Below are positions 46,501 through 58,235 of a stretch of 64,000 nt of DNA, piece after piece. The stretch covers positions 2,869,139 through 2,933,138 of the forward strand of contig CAADRB010000007.1 of the NCBI GenBank assembly GCA_900708905.1. Direction: 5' to 3'. The notes beneath the pieces were generated by a model. That model did not search any database. It was not told where the DNA came from and saw only the letters and a program-made list of their open reading frames with translations. The position numbers were made by a program, and so were the translations under genes. Within the stretch, counting starts at the first letter, position 1; the number at the start of each line of letters is the position of its first letter. This stretch comes from Hymenolepis diminuta (taxonomy: Eukaryota; Platyhelminthes; Cestoda; Cyclophyllidea; Hymenolepididae).

Positions 46501-49500
46501 TGAAGGTAAGGTAAGAACGTCAAATGAGTTTCATATAATTCGAAATGTTAGATTCGCCAAGTTATAAACTTATAGTTGTTTCATATCCTAGTGTTTCTAA
46601 AATTATATGTCTCGATTTGATAACTAGATTCCCGATTGAGCCCATGTCGCTAGTGTTTAGAGCTTACTGACTAATTGACTGAAATCGGCGATAATGCCAC
46701 CTCGATGCAAATATCCCTTCTGATAACAGCATATTAGCTAGTTAATACTAGTTAATGTATATTTAACAAGGTAGAGCCGCTATTTCTTATTTGTGCATCC
46801 CCTTGAAGTTGGTACTCATAAGTAGCAGAGGCTTGGTTTTACATAATGTTTTTTTTCGAAAAATATGGCATAGTTGAAGCAATAGAAGTATTGACTATAG
46901 TCAAATTAAAATGGGATAATTGATTAGACGATTGATTACGCCGAATCAAGAGGAGCTGAGAATAGCTTTCACTTAATATTCCTCTTGATTTCTATCAAAT
47001 TTAATATGTTTCAGCAATCCTTAACAGCAGTAACTAAATCAGTGAATCCACAAGTTCAAAGGGAAATTTCACCTTATTTGAAGTAAAAAATTCTTTTAGG
47101 GAACGAGCAGAGCTTACTAAATGACTGGATCTCCTTTCATCTCTATTTCCACATCATAGCTTTTGACGCAGACAAAGTAACCATGGGGCTGTTTAGTACC
47201 TCGGCATCTATCATTTAATATTTTGAAGTTATAAATAACTGATATCAATCAGTAAAACTTGAGCAACACTATCGTATTTATAAGATACTCCTGGTCGTAT
47301 GGCCCTGGAAGTTGAAAATGTCGCCAACCTCACAGATGCCAATGCTGTGGAACTCGTTATGACAATTAAGACGGGTATCAATAACAAGGATGGCACCTTT
47401 TTCACAGACTCGAACTGTTTCCAGGTAAATTTTAACATTTTCAACATAACCGTAAAATCCATGCGTTGAACCTGTGCTTTCGATGTTGATTTTAGATGAT
47501 TAAGCGCAAATATCGTACCAAAATCCGTCAGTGGGGAAATGTCTACCCAATGAGCTGCTCAGCCTTCATTGAGGATGAGACCCATCGAGTAACCTTGCTC
47601 TCCGGTCAACCATTGGGCTTCATGGCTGGTGAGAAACCGGGAGAAATGAAAGTGTGGCTAGATCGAAGAACCCTCATTGATGACCAACGTGGTCTCTTTG
47701 AATCCATGACGGATAATCTACCCACTCGTTCCCTCTTCCGAATCCTCATTGAACGCATCTTCAAACCTGCTGTAGTTGGCGTAGTTGTGGTAAGGGGATA
47801 TATTGATGGATATATAACTACCGATCGGCATCGAAATAACTTCGTTACCGTCTTATTTTGCAGCCTTCCATGACTACCGATGCTCATTTTGCACTAGATG
47901 ATATGCTCTTCCCATCGGCACAATTTTTAGTCAATACTGATCCATCCAAATTGAAGCCAAGGTTAGCGTTAATGGCTAATACCGGACTCCCTTGTGACTA
48001 CGACTTGGTGACAATGAAAACATTCTTCAGCAAATCAGAACGATTTAATGGTATGCATGCTTAGTCTGTAGCCACATATAAAATTGAAATTATGCATATA
48101 TTAAGTCGGGGAGAGGTGTAAATGGTTAAGTAAAAAATATTCCTAATCCCGTCAATTGATAGCACTACTTGAATATTCAGGAGACGTCTTGTTGACTATA
48201 ATTAACCAGTGCGAATGACCTTCCACATCACTAGATGTTTTTTCATAAGTATTAATCTCTATGTAACCAGTAACTTAGCAAAGAGCACTTTGACCATTAT
48301 TAAGTCCATTCGATTAACAAAAGTGACTAATTAATATTTGTGTAGCTTTAAATATTACGGTTATCATATAGGAATAAAAGTAAAATGTGAAGATGTCTCT
48401 AGGTTTCAGACGCAATTTGTGCTTCTTTGATTTTAATGTCCTCAGAATACGTGAGAAGTACATTTCTATTTGAGAATAGTTTTTAAGACAATTGGGTTGA
48501 TTTTCAAGAATGGAGAATTGAATTCTCTTATGGTTTCATGATCATATATTTCAGGATCCAGATTGATTAATTATTTTAAATAAAACACTACAAGTGTGTG
48601 CAATTTTCTTTTTATTCTGCAGGGTTGAACAGCGTTGATGCAAATCAATTGGGCATGATTTTACGTCGTAAGGTGAACGGTTGTGGCTCTACAGGGCTCT
48701 GCAGTGATATATGCGTTTGCCAAAATACGGTAATATCTTCGGTTAGTGTTTAAATCGAAAACTTAAAAATTAATATATGAGTATGTACACAGTTCATTAT
48801 CAGTTTGGAAGTCTGAAACTAATTACTCAAGGCGTTGAATAAACTGCGGATCTTTATATCGAGGAGTGAGGCTTAACGTGATGCTGAGCATGTATTTCAT
48901 TACATGCTAACTCTCAGGATTTGAAGTATCCATTTCTTTGCTGCTCAGCTCAGAAGAACGTGCGCTGTTATGGCTGCTTTTGCAAAGGTCATTTGAAAAG
49001 ACTTTCATTGAATTATTTGTCGATGTTGAAGATAACATTGTGAAATGCAGCGTGTTAACCACTCTCGTCTTTGAAGCAACCGGAAGTTGGGCACTGAAAA
49101 TTCTCGCTGATCGTTGTGCCTGAGGAAAAGTGATTCCCTCCCTAGTGAAAGGCATCGTTTTCTTTTCTGTGGACATTCGCCTTGAGTTTTTTTGCACTAA
49201 TTCCTTTGAGGTGAGGAATTGTGCTCTTGGAAACGGGAATGGATCTTGTTTTATACATGGCAGCTGATTCAAACCAAAGTTTTCCTTTGCGTCTTGATCG
49301 ATTTGCTTTAACAATTACTTCGTCTAAGGTTTCTTTCTGGTTCTTGTTGATGCCTGATGAATCGAAGGGGGCTTTAGAGTAAGGAGACCAGGAAGACTTT
49401 TCATATAAGTCTATGGTGGTGTAGTTTTTCTGTTGAAGCTTGGCCGCGGAATTTTCCAGGAGAATCCGATGAGCTAAACCTCCACACTTCATGACTTGAA

Positions 49501-52500
49501 AACTGTAATGTAATTCCAGCTAACAGTCCCAAAATATCCACGGAAATAGCTGTGGGAAGAAAAATAGAAGTTAATTTTAAAGGTGCTAGAGACTTCCTGA
49601 ATGATATTCAGTTGCCTCAGAAAAAATAGTTCAATGTACAAGGCTATTCATTAGTTCAGAAAAACAATTTCATTATTAGATGTTATTTGCAATAAGAAAG
49701 GGAAGGAAGCACTAAATGAATGATGTTATCGTCAATAAAAAAATAATTTACATATTTTCATTTTTATCTTCCCACTCCCTTTTTTTAAGCTGCTCTTTTC
49801 TCGTATGACTTCAACTTCGGGTTTGTCTGACGTCTTCTAAGTTTTCGACGAGTCCAGCTTAGGGAGCGTATCTATTTTTCTGGGGCTCTTTTTCGGGCTT
49901 TATCCAATTTACTTGCTGGGAGTTTGAAAGTGTCCAACAAGAGGTAAAGTGGGGTTGATGCTGGCGATTATTTAGTTTCACAATACGTAACGTCAATTGG
50001 TTTCTATGCCTGATCCAAATAAAATCATTTACCCGATTTCATAGATGATTTTTCCCGTCCTTTGACCATAGTTACAACCGTCCAGGAGTGACGGATTTGG
50101 AAATCACGAGCAAACACAAGATCATTGATCGCGAAAATATCTCTTTAAATATGTTCATTTGTTTTTTTCTTCGGTATTATATTACGGTTGATGGTCCAAA
50201 CTGTTCTTCCCATAAAATGTTCTGCAGACATCGGATGAGGAGTCGTCCTGTAGGTAAGTAGGAACTTCCTAATAACTTCCTTCGTCGCTTCCTCTCCCTT
50301 TGATTTCAGCAGGGCCCTTTTGAACGTGTCGAAAATCACCCTGTTTGGCTGTTTGATTGTGGGTGATACGGGGCGAGCGGATGTGGTCAATAGTTTATTT
50401 TCTGCGATATTCTTCTAGCCCTGACGAACAGAACTGTGTTCCATTGACTGATCAGAGTTTCTGGAAAATCATACGTCGTGGAAATGCGGTCAAAGTCGCT
50501 AATGACCACCAGTATTTGCTGACGACATCGACTTCTGACCATTGTGTGTGAGTCCAATAATACAAAGTACATAACGCTAGCAAAGTCAACATCCACTCTA
50601 CTCCTTGGTGTCTTTGTTCGAGAGGAAGGTGTTGGTTTTTCACATAGAGGGCTTCTAGCAGCATTATGATATTTGGGACAGCATTTGACAAATAGTCCCA
50701 TAGCTTTGTCCATTCCCAGTCGGTATGCTTATCCTCTACCGTTTTCATTCGATTTATTCGCGAATGATTAGAGTGAAATTGTCGAAGAACTCTGCTTAAA
50801 TGCAGGCGGTATGGCAACTCTTTTATTAAATATCAAACAGAAGTGGACAATAGGTAATACTTCCTGATGGTGAAATGGATCTAACAAATCCCTTTTAGTG
50901 ATGAGGATTTCGTTTTCACAAATTTCATGGCTTTTCTGTTTGGATCTTCTGCCGAAGCGAGCTTTATTATTTCCGCCTCCGTGACAGGAGTATTACGGAT
51001 CGAGTCGGGAAGAATCCAATATGCATCCTTTTCCAGAGATATGCATCGACCTAGGCTGTCTGCGAAAATTGAAGAACATCGTTTTCTTGAGACCAATGTC
51101 AGTGGCAGTATCTAATAGCAACTTGACTTTCCTAACACTGATCGCCAAGGTTACATACTGTCACTTGTTAGAACTTCTGCCCTCATAGGTTGAACTGACA
51201 AGACTGAGAGAACACTTCTCGTTTTCTTTAAATTACCCATCGTATTACTCCGGCATTTCGCTTCCTGATGTCCATTCTTTGGATAGACATTACAAATGTG
51301 ATTTCTGAGAGGACAATTAGTACAATAGTGCACTTCGCTGCATAACCAGCACGGTGATGGGGGTTTCTTGTTTGGAATATTTTCCAGCCTGTTCTTCTTC
51401 TTGGACGGTTGTGTAATTCTCCTGATAACCACCATGTTCACCAGCGTTCTGCTGGATGATAGCTGTGTCAGCAGGGTGGTGTTCATTCTTCGATATTCGT
51501 CACCTAGATCCCGTAGGGTGGTATGATGATTTTGTTCAATCATATGAAGAATTCTTGCATGGACCTATTCACACAGCAGGAATCTTATAGCAGACTATAA
51601 GGGAATAAAAAGCATTTAAAGTGGTGATTTGGAATAGATTTGAAGCCCGATTGTTCACAATTTAAATTTATCCGAGTAGCATAATCTATGCAATCCTTGT
51701 GTAATCCAAAGACATTTGGAGCAGCTGCGAAACTGTGAAGGTTTATTGCCAAACAATTGTCAGAGAATGAATACTACTTGGTCGAAATCGAGATTATGCA
51801 GTTCCTTTAGATGAATGTAACTGTTGAGGTTAATGTGTTCCGCGGTCTCCAATCGCTGAAGAAGGAGTCTAACTCTTTTCTGCCTGGGGATATCAGTCAG
51901 GTCTTTTGCGAACACATTCTTGGATTTATCAAACCAGTTATTAAAAGTAGGATCCGCTTCTGGATCATGGTGAAACGCACTGATCTGTAAAAGGAGATTG
52001 TGAGGGCACAATGTGGGGATGGAATATCTGGTTGTCCAGAATTCAGGTTTAGGTGCTGCGTAAACTGTTCCACTAGTTTCAAGAAGCTTCCCGGTTGTAT
52101 TTGCAGCATGATTTATCTGTGTGTCGATTGTTTCATGAAATTATCTTGTTGCTTTTCCACGATGTGTTCAAGTTAGTGTGTTTTCGAGGACGTTTTCTAT
52201 GTAAGTTTTTAAGGTGGCGAGTTTTCTTTCAAAACCACATTGCCAAATAATGTAATTCCAACTAACAATCCCAAAATAATCACAAGAATGGTAGTAGAGG
52301 GTAGAGAGAGGACGGATTCAAAGATATTGGAACTTTGCACAACGGTATGTGGTGGTTGTATTGGAACAAATTGTGTAATGTTGGAGGTTATTCATCAGTT
52401 CGGGAAAACGATATCATAATTGGACGTTATTTACAATATGAAAGGGAAGGAAGCACAAAATAAATGTTGCTATCGTCAAGGAAAAATTGTGTTAATTTGC

Positions 52501-53008
52501 ATTCTCTGATTTTCTCGACTGGTAGCATAAGTCTTTTAATTAGCCTTTTAGAAGTGTTTGTATGATCCATTTTGTTCGGTAAACTAATCGGGCCCAGCTT
52601 GATCTATTTAAGCCTCTCTGTGGACCAAATCACCGCATCTATTATTGAGCCGCTACATTTTTCCTTTCACCTCTGAAATAAGCTGAATTGTATCTTGTTG
52701 ACGAGGATTAGTGAACTATCCCAATGTGGTTTGTAGTCTTTAATATTGCTGTATTTCTTTATTTTTACTGAAAGCAGACGGCTCCTTGGTGTTATGTATT
52801 TCTATAATTTATTTGTTTTTTTTTTCTTTAGATAAAAATCAGTGAGATCTTTCCCAACCTGATCACTAAGATGGTTGTTAAAACTCCGTTGATTCTCATT
52901 CCTGACAAATCTATTTCTAAGGTCGCTGAATCTACGGCCAGTGTAGGTGCCATGGAGATTGAAGGTTACCTTCTTGTCCCTGAAAACGCCGAAATCAAAG
53001 CGAGGTAG
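31590..53008 (+). CDS. MAN2A1: Golgi alpha-mannosidase II, GH38
   Basis: Type II Golgi enzyme that removes two mannoses from GlcNAcMan5GlcNAc2. Twenty exons: 31590-31807, 31880-31937, 32005-32149, 32545-32716, 32787-32914, 32984-33157, 33797-33974, 36401-36581, 38258-38442, 40655-40837, 40910-41225, 42395-42648, 44432-44540, 45383-45505, 45944-46052, 47285-47424, 47496-47789, 47864-48050, 48623-48729, 52832-53008. All phases agree; 1145 residues against 1144 in human MAN2A1. Short cytosolic tail, membrane anchor about 10-28. Predicted zinc ligands: His137 and Asp139 (HSHQDTGW), Asp251 (WAIDVFGHS, also nucleophile) and His523 (FQHHDGIVG). Asp385/386 of LGDDFRF supplies the acid/base. [13 protein letters not shown] is intact. 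HSHQDTGW and WAIDVFGHS depart from the usual HSHNDPGW and WAIDPFGHS. The exon 16 acceptor lacks a pyrimidine tract. Lysosomal GH38 enzymes are excluded by the anchor and these motifs. Confidence 0.95.
33975..36400. other. mannosidase intron 7 with retroelement copy 1
   Basis: A 2.4 kb intron. It contains the antisense retroelement fragment at 34473-35853; the remaining sequence is ordinary AT-rich intron. Confidence 0.85.
34473..35853 (-). mobile_element. truncated Ty3/gypsy (CsRn1-like) retroelement, copy 1
   Basis: Antisense to the mannosidase gene. In element sense it has a probable 5' LTR (35853 back to 35603, TGCGAATT to GAATTACA), then broken gag frames, and stops at 34473 where the protease would begin. 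The gag part at 34895-34503 has a [13 protein letters not shown] segment (C-x2-C-x3-H-x4-C, the CHCC type reported for the CsRn1 clade) and a second knuckle in which one Cys is replaced by Tyr. Positions 34473-35842 correspond without any gap to 51121-52490 and look identical. No pol remains. Confidence 0.8.
36582..38257. other. mannosidase intron 8
   Basis: A 1.7 kb AT-rich intron. A GGAAAGGGTCAGGACGG segment near 37550 resembles one near 24312 in the GFPT gene, hinting at another old dispersed repeat. The frame at 37323-37613 has no splice support. Confidence 0.6.
38443..40654. other. mannosidase intron 9
   Basis: A 2.2 kb AT-rich intron. Exon 9 and exon 10 join at AG/A directly, so no exon is missing. 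No structured element recognised. Confidence 0.6.
41226..42394. other. mannosidase intron 11
   Basis: A 1.2 kb intron without a supported feature. Confidence 0.6.
42649..44431. other. mannosidase intron 12
   Basis: A 1.8 kb intron. The open segment around 43830-43970 ends at an AACAG/GTACG donor-like site and has coding-like composition, but exon 12 and exon 13 join in phase (GC/A) without it, so it could only be an alternative exon. A CTCAGTGATTAACTG core near 42940 is reminiscent of the tRNA-like relics. Confidence 0.5.
44541..45382. other. mannosidase intron 13
   Basis: An 842 nt AT-rich intron without a supported feature. Confidence 0.6.
46053..47284. other. mannosidase intron 15
   Basis: A 1.2 kb intron whose 3' end (CGTATTTATAAG) lacks a pyrimidine tract. 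The position is fixed by an in-frame TAA just upstream and by good family similarity just downstream ([10 protein letters not shown]). Confidence 0.6.
48907..49492 (-). other. ORF-rich segment of unknown origin next to the LTR
   Basis: Two overlapping minus-strand frames stay open for 116 codons (49492-49142) and 135 codons (49314-48907) in sequence noticeably richer in G+C than the intron. The first begins with an ATG 17 nt past the LTR end and is basic and Lys-rich; the second is Ser-rich. No gag, protease, RT or integrase motif is visible. If the LTR at 49509-49752 is read as a 5' LTR this would be the gag position, but it does not resemble the gag of the adjacent copy. A captured gene fragment or a second element are both possible. 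Confidence 0.4.
49509..49752 (-). repeat. 3' LTR of retroelement copy 2
   Basis: Aligns with the 5' LTR (52251-52501): shared TGTAATTCC, CCCAAAAT-TC-C, GTTATTTGCAAT/ TTATTTACAAT and GGGAAGGAAGCAC-AAAT blocks in order. In element sense it starts TG (TGTAAATTATTT) and ends CA (GCTGGAATTACA). It is clearly more diverged from the 5' LTR than the two 5' LTR copies are from each other, so this insertion is old. Confidence 0.7.
50145..50817 (-). pseudogene. integrase remnant of the retroelement
   Basis: Minus-strand frames give, in order, a segment with [11 protein letters not shown] (zinc-binding HHCC region), [13 protein letters not shown], then a core segment with SRVDVDFA and DSHT, and [11 protein letters not shown] with MGRTVWT near the end, all typical of Ty3/gypsy integrases. 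They lie in at least three frames, so the gene is broken by several frameshifts. Confidence 0.75.
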
Positions 53009-54620
53009 ATCAAAGGGGAAGGAGTTGTAGTTACGACCTTAATTTTTATTTGTGCTCCCTCTCTTTCCCCTTTTTCATGCATATGCATTTCGTCTTCCCT
53101 CCGTGTTGATAAAGATGACTTTATGCGGTTGTTCTAATTTTCTATATCTGGTTCACCTCTTCCTTATTTCATAGTCTTAGTAATATATATGAAATACCAG
53201 AATCTATCTCTTGTGTGTCTTCTTACGTCACGTTAAATTGACTGGGGAATTAGAATTGGCCTATTGTGCTTCCACTCAACGAATGATTTATGTTATACTG
53301 CCTATAAGAGGTGAAATCGTGCAAATGATAGAATATAACTCGTTTGGTTGTATCAAATTGGTTAAGCCTGAGGAAGTTTATTTTGCATTTTACTTTTATT
53401 ATTTCAGTGTTAATGTTAAAATTCACCTAAATTCCAGCAAATCGATTTTCTTACGGGAATCGAAATGGTTGTTGCATCTAGAAAGGAAATAAGCTATCTG
53501 GGCAGTGGTTAACGTGATAAAGCCAATCACTTGATGGTGGGCTCATGGATGACGAAAATGGGACCATATAATGTAGGTATCTATCAATATAATACATTTA
53601 GGTGTTGGGAATTTAGCGGATATCAAGTAAGGTAAAACTAGTCACCTCGGCCTAGATTGATCAAAAATGTGTTGTAGAATGTGATATCATTGGGGACGTC
53701 CTTCACTAAAGAATGGCTGTTAAGGTGCACTGAGGAGCCACTCATCATTATTTTCAGCGATCTTATTTATCACTTTCCCTATTGACCTTTCTTAAATTGA
53801 CTTAAATGTAGAAATCATTGTATTTTCCGGGCATGTCACTTATCCGAACAAATTATTTGCTGAAACTGCAGTAAGCAGATCTCCCAACCTATAATCGCAT
53901 TCTTATATTTATCAAATAAATGTGGTCACCAGCTCTACCAAATCCTCATTAATAGTACGATTGATGTTGACATCTAATGAGCTCTGAGGTGAGCTTTTAA
54001 TCCTCCCACTTATCATTCTACAACCGAAGATAGAATGATTTCTGGGTCCCCCTCATTCTACACTTCCCTCTTTCTCCTGCCAGCCTCCTTATGATCGACG
54101 CAGTTGTTTGACGATTTAATCTTACTTTCATCCATAAACTTTCGTTATAATCGGATTTAGAAATTTAAGTGATGACCGCTTCACTGTCCTCTCCTATTTC
54201 CGATTCAAGTAATTATTATTGCTAGTTAACCGTTGTTAGCATCATACCCCCAGGAAATGAACTAAGCGGTTACATTCTTTGTTTTAAAATACACCGAATA
54301 ATGACCAATCAAGATTTAATAGAATGAAGTAGGACATCATTTTGAGTGGTTACAATGTTTACCCCTTTGGTGGCTCGTGTCTTTGTCATAAATGATTGCA
54401 ACTCTAGGGGATATATTTTAGGCAAAGATGCCAAATCTGATGTATGATCTCTTTAATGAGAATGTCATATTTAAAAACTACATTAATAGTTAACGTTTCT
54501 CCTACCCTACTATTTATATTGGTGTTACCTCTTTTTTTATATCCGGACATTATCACGTCATATCACCTATATGCCACTAAGCATGTTATAAGTAAGTCCA
54601 CAACCTGGTTAGCAGAGTGG
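53009..54620. other. 3' flank of the mannosidase gene
   Basis: Includes the 3' UTR. No canonical AATAAA is close to the stop codon. A GGGCAGTGGTTAACG core near 53500 resembles the tRNA-like A-box relic at 24407. The frame at 53211-53492 has no splice support. Confidence 0.4.
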
Positions 54621-54629
54621 AAATCAAAT

Positions 54630-54840
54630 TGGGAGGTCAGTGTGGCCGTTGGCTAAATCAGACAAATTATTCATTTGTCGCTGTGGAGGCATGCGGAAAT
54701 GTGGCAGAATGACTGGATCCTTGTATCTATCTCTCATATATTTTACAAAATTTACGCTCTTTCATAATTACTAGCCTTGTCTATATGATATGTCCTAATA
54801 AAAATCTATTTAGTTCACGCTGTGATATTTATTTAACTCA
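54630..54840 (+). repeat. R5 dispersed repeat, copy 2
   Basis: Shares with 25540-25760 the opening GGGAGGTCAGTGTGG-GTTGGCTA and the closing TCCTAATAAAAATCTATTTAG, at similar spacing; the interior is diverged. Confidence 0.5.
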
Positions 54841-57800
54841 AATTCTCATGTCTGTTATTAATCCTGTTTCATACTTATGACCATTTAAGCGCATTCATGT
54901 AAACCCTGGCCAGTCATTCTAAAATAAATTTATATGTAGCTTGATTTTATATACAACACTTAATAATAGGAAATTTGAAAAAATTAAAATATAAAACCAG
55001 GTAATTTAATTACAGATATTTTCTCTGAGAATTCGAATTATATTTACTGATGCAATGTAATGTATGTAATATTAAAATAAGAAAGTCAACATTGGATGCA
55101 CTCCTGAAGCTCTGCCATGTCAAAATCATGTAAACTATAGATACTCTGCTACATTGGCCGCTAGAAAACAAAATAAATTTCGCCGGCTTCTAGCAATTAA
55201 ATGCTCTGGAGTACTTAGGGTGCAATTGGCGCTACCACAGGCTTTTAAACGCTTTTTTATCCAACGAGTGGGCTTGAATAGGATGTGACTGAGGAAATGC
55301 TAAGGAACGCAAGCCTTCATTGTATAAAGCCAACATCTACTATAATTTACACTAATTCGCCCTGAAAGCTGAGAACGTATGGAAAACTTTAATAGAAGAA
55401 AGAAGTTTAATGAACATAGATAGCCTATTCACATCCTGTTCTTGAAATCAAGATGACTTAGGTTTCAATCTATAAATCATGGTTTCAAGATTAATATCCC
55501 CGAATATCCCTTTCTCTTCTTCTCAGTAAATATTTTATAGTAAACCGTGCATCTCCTGTCCTTAATAATTAGCAGAAAAAAGTTCCGATTAAATTAAATT
55601 AAAATATTTCAGGTTACTGGGCCTGAGTTTTCTAATCAGGGTTTTTAGTGAGCTTCTCCCGACTTATCGGATGACTGAAATAACTATTTACTAATATTTC
55701 GATGAGAAAGAAAATAGGGTGATTGCGAAGCCGTCTGTTCTAAAATTTAAATAATTTTGTTATTAATAAGTTTTTATGAGAATGGGAAATAAAAAGAGCT
55801 CACTTGACATGGAATTTTATTTGAATTTCAAATTTACGTAAACATTCGCCCACAGTTTCATAAGTCGCTCAGGACTCCAATATAAAACCTCCGAACTTGA
55901 GTTTTAAATAACAGTTCTTGGCGACCTTTGCATCGATCTGAACTTATATCTCTACACATACCTATAATGATCCTTCATTACCTATGCTCTCGAAAAGAAG
56001 GATTTCGAACTGGCCATTATGCAGATAATTTGATACTTTCTCGAAAATTTGATCGTCTAAAGGTCTATTTAAGTCATTTTAAGTCTTTTGCTGTCTGGAT
56101 TCCCATATACGCATCACTTAGAATTGCCGTTGTTTTCCATTTTTGAAGAGTTATTGACTACTGAACAACTTATTAGCAGCACATTAAAAAAGAAGAACTT
56201 AAAATATTTAATCACTTACTGAATGACCGTATTTGAATAGCTGAATTTTGTAACGTTACACTGCTCTATTGTGGCAGAAAATATTGTCCGCACATTGGAG
56301 AAAACTCAAACCGAATAAGGATAAAGCCATCACCACTTCTCGATCTTAGAGTATATGAATTCAGCAGTGATTCACAAATTGTAACACAAGGAATCGATTT
56401 ATCGGTGCATTAAACCAATCACAGACTTCAATTATAGCATTTTGCAATGGCACACGTCTGATCTCCTAAAGTTTGTTTAGATCTCAATCGTCTTCATCGG
56501 ATTTACGCTAATTGGCCAGCCAAAACTAAATTACACAGGACGTTATCTGATATTCCGGCTAGTGTGAACCCTTCTAGGTGGCTAGCATCCTCGTTTTGTC
56601 AGAGCTTTAATAATTTCTAAAATATCACTGTTTCCCACCTCTTTTCACTGATCAACCCTGTGTCATACGGCTATTTGGTGAAAACCAGCAAAGACTGTGC
56701 TCGATTGATCCTTGTCTTTTCCTACCTTCATCTGAATTGAGCCGCGACAATTAAGCAGCAGAATAAATAAAGTACCGAAAAATTAGTTTATTTATAGGTT
56801 TATAAAACGAGGTGCAAATGCAGAAGCTGCAAATTGACAGATAATATTACATTGTCTTTTTTGCAAATAGTCACCATCTGAAATACAAATGATAATAAAA
56901 CTATTTCCTATAAAAGATATGTTCAGCGCATGATAAGATATATAAGATTCATAAACAAGACCCATATTTATCAATAAACAATTACAGATGCCGTAGACTT
57001 GGAGGGGGATTTTGAAGTAACCTGAATTACAGACGTGGTTGAAAGAATGGAAGAAGGGGAGTCCAGTTGCTAAATTAACTGTATTAAAATAGGACAAACA
57101 TTTGAATTAATAAAAATGTGTAAAAATATTTAAACTTTTAACGTCATGGTAATTTCGCGCAAAAATTCCTTCTAGCCAACCACGGATCAATGATACAGTG
57201 GTTAACGTATACTTCTCCTCATCGACGCACACTGATTAATTCGGTAAACAAGGGAAGGGACAGAGAATTGAGAGTTGCCAAAACTAAATACGATAAGTTT
57301 AATTGACATCTCCCTTAAATTGGGCTTTGGGTCTCGGCTAAAAAGGAGATTTAGGATTCTCTTGCTATAACATAAAATTCCACTGTGTGTCTATATATGC
57401 ATTATTAAAGCTTACCAATGGCCATACTTAATATTGCTCTTTGGTGATAACACAAAATTTATTCCCCAAATTACATTTTAATTTGCCTTTTAATTCCTTT
57501 CACATGTGGCATTCCATTGAACTCTGGTGCTTACTCATTATTCTGCGCTGATCTGTTTGTTGGATTAAGATTTGTCATTATTGGTTTTTCATTGGATGAG
57601 TCAAAGCTATAAAACCTAGTGTACTGTAATTTGGACTCTTTATCAAGTTGTTTTAACACTTATTCCCTGTTTCTCCAAAATTTTATTTACAACCTTGCAT
57701 ATTGCTATACTATTCCTTATGGAGGTTCAAAATATCATTGCTCTCCATTTACCTCTTGGACATCTACTTTGAGAAAGGCCGTTATAACCTGTTAGATTTT

Positions 57801-58235
57801 GGGATGGTCAGTTGTTTTGAAAGGGTATATCTCTAAGCCTAACTTGGCGGGGGTCATAAAATGGTTCTTTTGACGGAATTTAGTGCTAATTTGCACTTCA
57901 TAGCCTCCTTTAACTCGTCGCTATTTTGGTAGATTGTTGGGGTTTCGTATCATTCCTGCTTAAACATATCATAAGCTTGCTCAATAAAATTTTTACTTTT
58001 CCCCGCTTCCCTTAGATTTCGGTCAAAGTATAAACTGACAATTTTAAAGTTAATTCTGCACGTACTGCTATTTATTTTCCCTCACACTTGGTTTGATTGC
58101 ATTAAACTAAACCTAAATGCAACTCTCATTTAATACAGTTTAATAACCAGGCCTCTTGAGTATTAATAAAAGGTGTAATAAATTTACTTTTAATTGTACA
58201 AAATGGAAACAATATGCTTAACAATGATCATTTAC
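54841..58235. other. intergenic or intronic stretch
   Basis: No exon is supported. A minus-strand frame at 56792-57097 starts after an acceptor-like TTTTAATACAG but quickly meets a stop in the only frame that would follow the phase-0 exon at 58236. A TACAGTGGTTAACG core near 57193 resembles the tRNA-like relics. Confidence 0.4.

Larger units (their letters stand above)
49509..52501 (-). mobile_element. decayed Ty3/gypsy (CsRn1-like) retroelement, copy 2
   Basis: Antisense to the mannosidase gene. In element sense: 5' LTR (52501-52251), gag frames identical to copy 1 (about 52140-51151), the start of a protease ([10 protein letters not shown] at about 51120), then directly the RNase H/integrase linker (51110-50881, with [10 protein letters not shown] and [12 protein letters not shown]), integrase in several frames (50817-50145, with [13 protein letters not shown]), an integrase C-terminal tail, and a 3' LTR (49752-49509). 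The reverse transcriptase is missing, lost between 51121 and about 51100. Frameshifts and stops make it dead. No target duplication is visible (TGTAA versus TTCTC). Confidence 0.85.
48730..52831. other. mannosidase intron 19 (4.1 kb) with retroelement copy 2
   Basis: The longest intron of the gene; nearly all of its extra length is the retroelement at 49509-52501 and an ORF-rich segment at 48907-49492. Confidence 0.85.

Noticed and set aside
47606..47887. 93-codon minus-strand frame
   Set aside because: Shadow of mannosidase exons 17 and 18, rich in Arg and Ser as expected of an antisense reading.
34473..52490. The two 1370 bp blocks as LTRs of one 18 kb element
   Set aside because: Between them lie twelve in-phase exons of the mannosidase gene, and each block itself contains a short LTR plus gag, so they are duplicated element parts, not LTRs.
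57100..57190. Last exon of the 58236-58438 gene at about 57080-56792
   Set aside because: In the phase demanded by the donor at 58236 the third codon after the acceptor is a stop.
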